Positions 47,502 through 55,020 of a DNA stretch of 64,000 nucleotides are shown here, piece by piece (the first letter of the stretch is position 1; every line of letters starts with the position of its first letter). Under the pieces are notes generated by a model. The model searched no databases and was not told the origin of the DNA. It saw nothing but the letters and a program-made list of their open reading frames with translations. The translations under genes were made by a program, and so were the position numbers. The stretch comes from Exiguobacterium qingdaonense (GTDB lineage: Bacteria > Bacillota > Bacilli > Exiguobacteriales > Exiguobacteriaceae): assembly GCF_018617855.1 (NCBI RefSeq), contig NZ_JACSKY010000011.1, positions 1-64,000 of the forward strand, in the 5' to 3' direction.

Positions 47502-48947
47502 TTACTTACGGGCTTTGCTCACTTTTAACTTTTTCCCTTTGACCGGTGTCGTCTCCATCGCTTGAAGGACAATCGATCCTTTTCCGTTGAGGATATCGAC
47601 GTACGTCATTTGATCGGTGATCGTGATGATCCCGATGTCGTCAGCAGATACGCCAGGAATTTTGGCAATCGTTCCGACGAAGTCGACGGCACGAAGTTTT
47701 TTCTTCTTCCCGCCACTAAAGTGAAGTTTCATGATGTCCTGGTTAATGCGAGCCGTCTTGTTGTTTCGAACGACGCGTCGTCCGCTCAACTTTTGCTCGA
47801 AGGCATCTTGGTTCGCCGCGACTTCCGCTTCTGTCGGCGCATCGATCATCGGAATCTCGAATTGAACGTAAGACTCAATCGCGTTAATGAGACGTTCTTC
47901 CTGACGGGTCATGAGCGTGATGGCCGTACCTTGTTTGCCGGCACGTCCGGTACGACCTGTCCGGTGCACGTAACTTTCCTTCTCGACAGGAACGTCATAG
48001 TTGATGACGAGCTCGACGTTGTCGACATCGATCCCGCGCGCGGCCACGTCTGTCGCCACGAGGTAGCGGAAGTTACCCATCTTGAAGCCGTTCATGACGG
48101 CGAAACGGTCCTCTTGCTCGAGTCCACCGTGGAGACGTTCAGCGGAGTAACCGGCTTTGTCGAGCTCGGCGTACACCGTGTCGACGTTCTCTTTCGTTCG
48201 ACAGAAAATCATACAGCTGTCCGGGTTCTCGACGACCGTGATGTCTTGAAGCACAGCCAGTTTCTCATTCCGATGAACCGGGAGTAAACGGTGCTCGATT
48301 GTCGAAGCGGTCATGCCGGTCGACTCAATCGCGACACGTGTCGGGACATTCATATGTTTCTGACAGAGACGTTCGATGTCTTGTGGGAACGTTGCTGAGA
48401 AGACCATCGTCACACGCTCGCTTGGTAGTTGCTGAAGGATTTTCTCGACGTCAGCGAGGAAGCCGCGATTGAGCATCTCGTCCGCTTCATCGATGATCAA
48501 GTATTCGATGCGGTCGAGTGAGAGGGTCTCGCGCTCGATATGGTCCATGACGCGACCTGGCGTACCGACAACGATATGCGTCTTCTGTTTCAACTCTTCA
48601 CGCTGTTTCGAGAACGGTTCTTTCCCGTAGACGGCAGTCGCTTTGATTCGCTTGAAACGCCCGATGTTTGTCATGTCTTCTCGGACTTGGACGGCGAGTT
48701 CGCGTGTCGGTGTCAAAACAAGAACTTGTGGTTTGTTTTCGGCCCAGTCGATGAGCTCGATGACCGGAATCCCGAAAGCGGCTGTCTTTCCGCTCCCGGT
48801 CTGTGCTTTGACGATCAAGTCTTCGCGCTCGAGTGCACGGGGGATGACCTGTTGTTGTACCTCGGTCGGTGATTCGTATTTCATAATGCCTAATGCGCGC
48901 GTAATCTCGTCGCTCAGGCGATAATCAGTAAATTGCTGTTTGTTCAT
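47502..48947 (-). CDS. dbpA: DEAD-box RNA helicase of the DbpA/YxiN type
   Basis: 481 residues from the ATG at 48947, with GAGGT upstream. Helicase motifs in order are [21 protein letters not shown] (IIDEADEML), [15 protein letters not shown] and [10 protein letters not shown]. The C-terminal domain (about 405-475) is a DbpA-type RNA-binding module that in Bacillus YxiN and E. coli DbpA recognises hairpin 92 of 23S rRNA. It probably works in 50S assembly, especially in the cold. It is alone, on the minus strand. Confidence 0.92.
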   Translation of the reverse strand: MNKQQFTDYRLSDEITRALGIMKYESPTEVQQQVIPRALEREDLIVKAQTGSGKTAAFGIPVIELIDWAENKPQVLVLTPTRELAVQVREDMTNIGRFKRIKATAVYGKEPFSKQREELKQKTHIVVGTPGRVMDHIERETLSLDRIEYLIIDEADEMLNRGFLADVEKILQQLPSERVTMVFSATFPQDIERLCQKHMNVPTRVAIESTGMTASTIEHRLLPVHRNEKLAVLQDITVVENPDSCMIFCRTKENVDTVYAELDKAGYSAERLHGGLEQEDRFAVMNGFKMGNFRYLVATDVAARGIDVDNVELVINYDVPVEKESYVHRTGRTGRAGKQGTAITLMTRQEERLINAIESYVQFEIPMIDAPTEAEVAANQDAFEQKLSGRRVVRNNKTARINQDIMKLHFSGGKKKKLRAVDFVGTIAKIPGVSADDIGIITITDQMTYVDILNGKGSIVLQAMETTPVKGKKLKVSKARK

Positions 48948-49056
48948 GGGTAACCTCATTCTTTCGTGAAAACTTCTGCTTCAGAAAATTTCAATGTCTA
49001 TTTGCAATACAGTCCATTATAGACCGAAAGTCAGTAGGAAAGCGAATGAGAATCGA

Positions 49057-49428
49057 TTATCCAAAGTCAGGCAACGTCGGATCGGGTTGAATCACGTAAA
49101 AAATAAACTGGTCATGAACATCTTCTAACTGTTCGATTAGCTCTTCAGTTTGTTGTTGATACGCTTCTAGCAATTGAGGGCATATGTAATGAACCGTTCC
49201 ATCTTCGCGAGCCAGGCTAGCGGTTTCTTCCTGATCAAATTGTAAAACTAACGGTTGTTGGCATGCTGTGCAGCAACCAATCTCCATCTTGTGAAAACCG
49301 ATTTTGGCTCCCTCAATGAAACAAGAATCACAATAATGTTTGATTGGATCACCAAAGTGACCAAGTTCATCTGTATGGATGATTTCATGTTCTGTTAATT
49401 GTCTGTTACAGCTAACGCAGTTGTACAT
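49057..49428 (-). CDS. Hypothetical Cys-rich zinc-ribbon-like protein
   Basis: 123 residues from the ATG at 49428 (AAGGAG upstream). Cys pairs are CVSC near the start, CDSC, GCCTAC and a final YICPQ, which could form one or two zinc sites. A helical Gln/Glu-rich segment (EAYQQQTEELIEQLEDVHDQ) follows, possibly a coiled coil. No signal or membrane segment. I do not recognise a family. Confidence 0.6.
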   Translation of the reverse strand: MYNCVSCNRQLTEHEIIHTDELGHFGDPIKHYCDSCFIEGAKIGFHKMEIGCCTACQQPLVLQFDQEETASLAREDGTVHYICPQLLEAYQQQTEELIEQLEDVHDQFIFYVIQPDPTLPDFG

Positions 49429-49548
49429 CAATAACACTCCTTTAGTGATCTGTTTCAACAACGTATCATGCGATGAGTCGATGTACAAATTTATCCAGTA
49501 ACATTATTTTAATAGGTTCAGAAACATCAGAAGAAAGGGGCTTACATA

Positions 49549-49617
49549 ATGGAATCCGATTATAAATATCTCGTTCGACACTTTCAACAAAGCCAATATC
49601 GAACGCACTTGTCATGA
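49549..49617 (+). CDS. Possible 22-residue upstream peptide
   Basis: An ATG behind AAAGGGG opens a 22-codon frame (MESDYKYLVRHFQQSQYRTHLS). Its TGA overlaps the ATG of the next mini-frame (ATGA). It may be a leader peptide or the start of a broken gene. Confidence 0.3.
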   Translation: MESDYKYLVRHFQQSQYRTHLS

Positions 49618-49694
49618 ACAAATTGGGAGACTATCCACAGGCAGAAGATTGTATGAATGAAATCGCAAAAGGACTAAAGGAGCTGACGAAATGA
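49614..49694 (+). CDS. Possible 26-residue upstream peptide, coupled to the GH3 gene
   Basis: A 26-codon frame (MNKLGDYPQAEDCMNEIAKG onward) whose TGA overlaps the GH3 ATG (ATGA). The sequence looks protein-like, amphipathic and helical. With the preceding frame, it could be two halves of one gene split by a frameshift. Confidence 0.35.
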   Translation: MNKLGDYPQAEDCMNEIAKGLKELTK

Positions 49695-52465
49695 AACAGT
49701 ATACATTGGATTGGAAACGTTATGAGGAATTGGCACGTCAAGCGGTCGCAGAAGGAGTCGTATTAGTCAAAAACGAACAGAAGACCCTGCCGTTACAGCC
49801 TGAAACAAAGCTTGCCGTATTTGGTCGTAGCCAGTTCCATTACTATAAGAGCGGTACCGGTTCAGGTGGGATGGTGAACATCGGGCACGTCACGACACCG
49901 CTCGAGGCACTACACGAGCGCCCAGACATTCACATCAATGAATCGCTCTATGCGACGTATGAGGAATGGGTGAAAGAGAATCCGTTCGACCAAGGTGTCG
50001 GCTGGGCAGGCGAACCGTGGTCGCAACAGGAGATGGACGTATCGGACGAGCTCGTCGAACAGGCGGCACAAGAATCGGATGTTGCCCTCATCATGATCGG
50101 ACGCACGGCAGGGGAAGACCGTGACAACACGGCCGACCCAGGCAGTTACTTATTGACGGATATCGAACACGCGATGATCGAGCGCGTGACGAAACGCTTC
50201 AACAAGACGGTCGTCGTGTTGAACGTCGGGAACATTATCGACATGAAGTGGGCGAAGGAGCCAAGTGCCATCCTCTATGCATGGCAAGGGGGAATGGAAG
50301 GCGGAAAAGGACTCGTCGACGTGCTCGTCGGCGATGTGAGTCCTTCCGGGAAACTGACGGATACGATTGCCCGTTCCATCGAGGATTATCCGTCGACAAA
50401 GAACTTTGGTCATGCGGATAAAGGAATTTATCAGGAAGACATCTATGTCGGTTACCGCTACTTTGAAACGTTCGCAAAGGATGATGTCTTATATCCGTTC
50501 GGATTCGGATTGTCTTATACGACGTTCAATACGAAAGTGAAGAATACGGAAGAAGTCGATGGCGTCCTGACGGTTGAGGTGGAAGTGACGAACACAGGTG
50601 ACCGTGACGGGAAAGAAGTTGTTCAACTCTATGTCGAGAAGCCGCAAGGGAAGCTCGGGAATCCGCTTCGCTCCTTAGTGGCATTCGAGAAAACATTGCT
50701 TCTTGAACCAGGTGAGCGCCAAACCCTTTCGTTCAATGTTCACATGACTGACTTTGCGAGCTACGACGACTCCGGTGCGACGGGTCATGAATCGAGCTTC
50801 GTTTTAGAGGCGGGGACGTATCGGTTATATGTCGGAACGGATGTGCGTGCGGCTACACTCGCTTTTGAAGTCGAACAACGTGAGCAGCGTGTCCTTGAGA
50901 CGTTGAGCGAGAATATGGCCCCCGTCCTCCCGTTCGAACGGATGAAACCGATTCAAAATGAACAGGGATTTGAAGTGGATTACGAGTCGACACCGCTTCG
51001 CGCCGTTGACGTCGAGACGCGTTATTTGGAAGAGCGTCCGGAAACGCGATTGTACACTGGTGACCGAGGCATCAAATTGAGTGATGTGTATAACGGGAAG
51101 GCATCGCTTGAGGCGTTCTTGGATCAATTGTCGGATGAGGACTTGGTGACCATCGTCCGTGGGCAGGGAATGAACTCGCCGCGTGTCACACCGGGGACGG
51201 CCGCGGCGTTTGGTGGCGTGTCCGACCGGTTGAATGAACTCGGGATCCCAGCGGCGTGTTGTGCCGATGGTCCGTCAGGCATTCGCATGGATATCGGGAC
51301 GAAGGCGTTCGCGCTTCCGAACGGGACACTGTTGGCTTCCACGTTCAATGTCCACCTCGTCGAAGACTTGTTTGAGATGACTGGGCTTGAGATGCGGAAA
51401 AATCGGGTCGACACGTTGCTCGGACCAGGGATGAATATTCACCGCAACCCGTTGAACGGACGGAACTTCGAGTACTTCTCGGAAGACCCACATGTGACTG
51501 GGAAGATGGCAATCGCTCAATTGAACGGGATGCATCGCGTCGGTGTGACAGGCACGCTCAAGCACTTCAGCGCCAATAATCAAGAGGCACATCGTCACGA
51601 TATCGATTCGGTCGTCTCGGAGCGGGCGTTACGCGAGATTTATTTGAAAGGGTTCGAGATGGCGGTAAAAGAAGGACGCGCATCGTCCATCATGACGACC
51701 TACGGTGCGGTCAACGGCATCTGGACAGCAGGCCTCTATGATCAAAACACGCGTATCTTACGTGACGAGTGGGGCTTTGAAGGTATCGTCATGACAGACT
51801 GGTGGGCAAAAGTGAACTTCCGTGAGGATGAGTCGGCCAACCGTCAAAATACGGCAGCGATGGTTCGCTCGCAAAACGACTTGTACATGGTCGTCGACCG
51901 CCCGGACCTCAACTCATTCGAGGACAACACGATGACTTCGCTCGAAGAAGGCGTGGTGACACGAGGCGAGTTGTTGCGGAGTGCGCACAACATTTGTTCA
52001 TTTGTCTTGAAATCACCAGCAATGGAGCGTCTTCTTGGGATTCATGACGGTTCCGTCGAGGTGCTCGGCTTTGAGGATGAGACGAACCAACAGGATGCAT
52101 TTGAGTTGGACTATCAACATCTCGAAAACGGGGAACACGTCGATTTGTCAGGAATCGACACCTCGACCGGGAATACACATGTCTTCGCCATTTCGGTCGA
52201 TCAAACGGGGACGTATGACATCACGTTGACGGCCCGTTCGAACGCAGGCGAGTTGGCACAGATGCCGGTGACGTTGTTTGCGAACAATATCCCAGGTGCG
52301 ACGTTCACGTTTAATGGGACAGACGGAGAATGGGTGACGCAGACGAAGCAGGTCTTCTTCTTGAACCAGCATAACTACCTCCAACTCTATTTCGCGTTAA
52401 GCGGCCTAGAAGTGAAAGACGTGTCCTTCACGCTCGCGGATGAATTCAGTATGAAGAACGGATGA
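49691..52465 (+). CDS. Family 3 glycoside hydrolase with permuted domains
   Basis: 924 residues, no signal peptide. The domains are in the reverse of the common order: residues about 10-290 are the (alpha/beta)6 sandwich (GEDRDNTADPGSYLLT, GVSP-type GDVSPSGKLTDT, PFGFGLSYTTF), then an Fn3-like domain (about 290-395), then the TIM-barrel (about 470-780) with the nucleophile Asp in GFEGIVMTDWW and the LGPGMNIHRNPLNGRNFEYFSEDP signature. A beta domain ends the protein. It probably removes terminal beta-glucosyl or related units from oligosaccharides taken into the cell. The ribosome-binding site is AAAGGAG. Confidence 0.92.
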   Translation: MKQYTLDWKRYEELARQAVAEGVVLVKNEQKTLPLQPETKLAVFGRSQFHYYKSGTGSGGMVNIGHVTTPLEALHERPDIHINESLYATYEEWVKENPFDQGVGWAGEPWSQQEMDVSDELVEQAAQESDVALIMIGRTAGEDRDNTADPGSYLLTDIEHAMIERVTKRFNKTVVVLNVGNIIDMKWAKEPSAILYAWQGGMEGGKGLVDVLVGDVSPSGKLTDTIARSIEDYPSTKNFGHADKGIYQEDIYVGYRYFETFAKDDVLYPFGFGLSYTTFNTKVKNTEEVDGVLTVEVEVTNTGDRDGKEVVQLYVEKPQGKLGNPLRSLVAFEKTLLLEPGERQTLSFNVHMTDFASYDDSGATGHESSFVLEAGTYRLYVGTDVRAATLAFEVEQREQRVLETLSENMAPVLPFERMKPIQNEQGFEVDYESTPLRAVDVETRYLEERPETRLYTGDRGIKLSDVYNGKASLEAFLDQLSDEDLVTIVRGQGMNSPRVTPGTAAAFGGVSDRLNELGIPAACCADGPSGIRMDIGTKAFALPNGTLLASTFNVHLVEDLFEMTGLEMRKNRVDTLLGPGMNIHRNPLNGRNFEYFSEDPHVTGKMAIAQLNGMHRVGVTGTLKHFSANNQEAHRHDIDSVVSERALREIYLKGFEMAVKEGRASSIMTTYGAVNGIWTAGLYDQNTRILRDEWGFEGIVMTDWWAKVNFREDESANRQNTAAMVRSQNDLYMVVDRPDLNSFEDNTMTSLEEGVVTRGELLRSAHNICSFVLKSPAMERLLGIHDGSVEVLGFEDETNQQDAFELDYQHLENGEHVDLSGIDTSTGNTHVFAISVDQTGTYDITLTARSNAGELAQMPVTLFANNIPGATFTFNGTDGEWVTQTKQVFFLNQHNYLQLYFALSGLEVKDVSFTLADEFSMKNG

Positions 52466-52467
52466 TT

Positions 52468-52498
52468 GTTCAAGGACGTCTCAATGAGGCGTCCTTTA
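52468..52498 (+). terminator. Weak terminator of the GH3 gene
   Basis: AAGGACGTCTC pairs with GAGGCGTCCTT over a three-base loop, but only three T follow. Confidence 0.5.
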
Positions 52499-52669
52499 CC
52501 TGTAACTGATGGATTATTCCTCATGGTAGAAGGAAGACAAATCGACCAGGCCGGACATACGGATGACAATGTACCAGTATACGTCTTCGGACCACAAGAA
52601 GAGAAGTTCGTCGATATGAGCGACAACACCCGATCAAGCGCAACGTATCTTCAACTTGTTGAAAAATAA
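52496..52669 (+). pseudogene. Alkaline phosphatase remnant
   Basis: The reading frame from the GH3 stop encodes LFLMVEGRQIDQAGHTDDNVPVY-like sequence, then FGPQEEKF and a final DNT stretch. Alkaline phosphatases have FFLMVEG.QID.AGH, about 100 residues later H.T.EDVPVYAYGP, and near the end F.G..DNT. Here the first and second blocks are fused at the shared His, so the middle is deleted, and the N-terminal catalytic part is absent. A decayed phoA/phoB-type gene. Confidence 0.7.
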
Positions 52670-52700
52670 TGGGGAGACTAAATAAGTAAATGGATATGCA

Positions 52701-52730
52701 AAGACTGCGCGGGAATTCCTGCGTAGTCTT
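52701..52730. terminator. Inverted repeat, possible terminator
   Basis: AAGACTGCGCGGG pairs with CCTGCGTAGTCTT imperfectly, followed by TATTATTG. It lies between the phosphatase remnant and the convergent hypothetical gene. Confidence 0.45.
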
Positions 52731-52737
52731 ATTATTG

Positions 52738-53181
52738 TTAATACGCTTCTAGTGATTTGATTGCATGCCTAAGTACATCGACTTCTTCGTTTTCCCAGCC
52801 CAATCGATTTACTGCATTGATAAACTGTCGTGTTGCTTTAATAAGAGCAACTTTCAGTTCTCCAATTGAAACGATACCGATTTCCGTCTTCATTTGACTA
52901 TCTTTCATAAATGATAGCTCAAGCTCGGACAATGATATTTTTTTGGCTGATATAGAAAGGGGACCATCCATAAATGAAAACGAATGAATAGATTTAAGTG
53001 GAGCATGTAAAATCGCACGACAGCTGTCAATCCACCATTTTAAAAGGACAGCAACGAAATCAGACCAACCGACTCCCGGGAAATAATCATATGTATCAAT
53101 CACGAAGTTAATCTCACCAACAATTTGATCAGAGTACGTTAATGAATCAAGATTAATCTCAATGGAAATTTGATGGCACAT
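52738..53181 (-). CDS. Hypothetical protein
   Basis: 147 residues. A regular soluble alpha/beta-looking protein (MCHQISIEINLDSLTYSDQI onward; later SMKTEIGIVSIGELKVALIKATRQFINAVNRLGWENEEVDVLRHAI-like helix). GAGGTG precedes the ATG. AT-rich and on the minus strand, unlike its flanks. The size and acidic strands resemble small immunity-type proteins, but no toxin gene is adjacent, so this is not claimed. Confidence 0.55.
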   Translation of the reverse strand: MCHQISIEINLDSLTYSDQIVGEINFVIDTYDYFPGVGWSDFVAVLLKWWIDSCRAILHAPLKSIHSFSFMDGPLSISAKKISLSELELSFMKDSQMKTEIGIVSIGELKVALIKATRQFINAVNRLGWENEEVDVLRHAIKSLEAY

Positions 53182-53388
53182 CCATTTTCACCTCGTCAGT
53201 TTTGAAGATTCCTGTTAAGAACATCTTACTTGAGCTGTAGGGAGTATGAAACAAAGAAGCTGATTACATCTTAAATCACTTGTCAAAAGTGCTCGATATC
53301 GTTTCAAAAGAGACGAATTTTCCATAAATGAATCGATTTCGAAGTTGGACTCGTACGTAAAGAACTACACAAAATCGGAGGGATTCTC

Positions 53389-53883
53389 ATGCGCACGCTC
53401 TATATGAAAGAAAAAGTGTTCAGTTTACGCGGTCGTTTCACCATCAAGGATGCGGACGGACATGATCAATACTTTATCGAAGGTAGCTTTATGAAGTTTC
53501 CAAAGTCGTTTGAGATTAAAGACGTGAATGGCCAAACAGTCACGACCATTACGAAAAAAACGTTCAGCTTTTTGCCAAAGTTTTTTGTGGAAGTGGATGG
53601 CACAGATATGATGACCATCTCAAAAGAGTTTTCTTTCTTCAAACCGAAATATTCAATCGATGCGGCCGGGATCGATGTCCAAGGAGACTGGTGGGATATG
53701 GATTTTGACGTGATGAAGAACGGACAGTCCATCGGAAGTGTGCAAAAGAAATGGTTCTCGTGGGGCGATAGTTATGAGATTCGTGTCGAAGAACCCGAAA
53801 TGGAGCACCTTCTCATCGCCATCGTCGTAGCCATCGATTGCGCGAAAGCCGATCAAGCAGCGGCATCTAGCGCGGCAACGTAA
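53389..53883 (+). CDS. LURP-one/Tubby-fold protein (YxjI family)
   Basis: 164 residues. The pattern MRTLYMKEKVFSLRGRFTIKDADG, then FIEGSFMKFPKSFEIKD and FSFLPKFFVEVDG, then a hydrophobic C-terminal helix (HLLIAIVVAIDCAKAD), matches the LURP-one-related family, a beta barrel around one helix related to Tubby and phospholipid scramblases. Function in bacteria is unknown. It starts behind CGGAGGGA, 14 bases upstream of the Nudix gene's start region. Confidence 0.9.
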   Translation: MRTLYMKEKVFSLRGRFTIKDADGHDQYFIEGSFMKFPKSFEIKDVNGQTVTTITKKTFSFLPKFFVEVDGTDMMTISKEFSFFKPKYSIDAAGIDVQGDWWDMDFDVMKNGQSIGSVQKKWFSWGDSYEIRVEEPEMEHLLIAIVVAIDCAKADQAAASSAAT

Positions 53884-53896
53884 AAGGGAGTGCTTT

Positions 53897-54439
53897 ATGG
53901 AAATGTGGGACATCTATACGGTCGACCGAGAAAAAACCGGTCATATGTGTCAACGCGGAAGTCGATTGCTAGAGGGCGAGTATCACCTCGTCATTCACGT
54001 GTGCATCTTTAACCAGAAGGGCGAGATGTTGATTCAGCAGCGTCAACCGTTCAAGGAGGGTTGGGCGAACATGTGGGATATCACGGTCGGAGGGAGTGCG
54101 ACGGTGGGGGACACGAGCCAGCAAGCCGCCATGCGGGAGCTCGAAGAGGAGATTGGGCTCAAGCTTGATTTATCTCAGACACGACCGCATCTGACAGTCA
54201 ATTTTGACGAAGGATTTGACGATATTTATTTGGTCGAAATGGAAGTAGATTTGAATGAGCTGACGCTTCAGGAATCTGAGGTACAGGCCGTGAAGTGGGC
54301 GGATGAAGCGACGATTTTGCAGATGATTCAACAGCATGAATTCATACCGTATCACACGCCGATGATACCGTTACTTTTTGCGATGCGAGGGCAATGGGGA
54401 GGGATCAATCAACATGCATTCAAGCAAATGGATCAATGA
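53897..54439 (+). CDS. Nudix hydrolase (isopentenyl-diphosphate isomerase-like subfamily)
   Basis: 180 residues. Nudix box GGSATVGDTSQQAAMRELEEEIGL, with Asp in the place of the first conserved Glu. The N-terminal lead (WDIYTVDREKTGHMCQRGSRLLEGEYHLVIHVCIFN) is typical of the YfcD/IDI-like Nudix group. It hydrolyses a nucleoside diphosphate derivative, substrate unknown. Start behind AAAGGGAG. The next gene begins 26 bases before its end. Confidence 0.9.
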   Translation: MEMWDIYTVDREKTGHMCQRGSRLLEGEYHLVIHVCIFNQKGEMLIQQRQPFKEGWANMWDITVGGSATVGDTSQQAAMRELEEEIGLKLDLSQTRPHLTVNFDEGFDDIYLVEMEVDLNELTLQESEVQAVKWADEATILQMIQQHEFIPYHTPMIPLLFAMRGQWGGINQHAFKQMDQ

Positions 54440-54983
54440 ACCAAAGACGATTAGCGGGCTGGATCCGTTGACTTTTCATACGCTACCAGATACAGATTTT
54501 TGGCGAAACACGCACTACGGATTCAATCGCATGACGGCGCATGCACGACTGACAGACGTCAAAGCTAGACGTTTTACATGTCGGGCGACAATCCAGATGG
54601 AACCGAGCCATATGTATGATCAGGCCGGAATCGTCTTGTATGTGAACGATGACCATTGGATCAAGACGTCTGTCGAATATATTCCAGATGGACCGTCACA
54701 TCTTGGCGCAGTCGTCACCTCGTTTGGCTATTCGGATTGGTCGACACGTGATTTTTCAAATGACATGGTTCGAAATCCATTGACGTTTGAAATCGTGTAT
54801 ACCGACGGGGATGTGGAGATTTTCTTTGAATATGGTGACGGAATGCGTGAACAGCTTCGCATCGCTCACCTTCATGATGTGTCGACGTTACGCGTCGGTC
54901 CTTATGCCTGTAGTCCGGATGTGAATGCGACAGGGTTTGACGTGACATTTTCCGAGTGGGGATTGAGTGAATCCTCGATGTAA
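54414..54983 (+). CDS. DUF1349 protein (concanavalin-like fold)
   Basis: 189 residues from the ATG at 54414, behind GGGGAGGG. The open frame to 54378 has no site. It overlaps the Nudix gene by 26 bases, so both are co-translated. The pattern LPDTDFWRNTHYGF, AGIVLYVNDDHWIKTSVEYIPDGP and LGAVVTSFGYSDWS fits DUF1349, a concanavalin-like beta sandwich that probably binds carbohydrate. No signal peptide. Function not established. Confidence 0.85.
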   Translation: MHSSKWINEPKTISGLDPLTFHTLPDTDFWRNTHYGFNRMTAHARLTDVKARRFTCRATIQMEPSHMYDQAGIVLYVNDDHWIKTSVEYIPDGPSHLGAVVTSFGYSDWSTRDFSNDMVRNPLTFEIVYTDGDVEIFFEYGDGMREQLRIAHLHDVSTLRVGPYACSPDVNATGFDVTFSEWGLSESSM

Positions 54984-54989
54984 TTCAAA

Positions 54990-55020
54990 AACAGGAACCT
55001 CTTGCCATAAGAGGTTCCTT
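54990..55020. terminator. Bidirectional terminator between DUF1349 and mprF
   Basis: AGGAACCTCTT pairs perfectly with AAGAGGTTCCT over five bases, with T on the right and A-rich sequence on the left. It serves both convergent genes. Confidence 0.88.

Noticed and set aside
53071-53084. Third Noc-like site, GACTCCCGGGAAAT
   Set aside because: Only one half-site matches (11 of 14).
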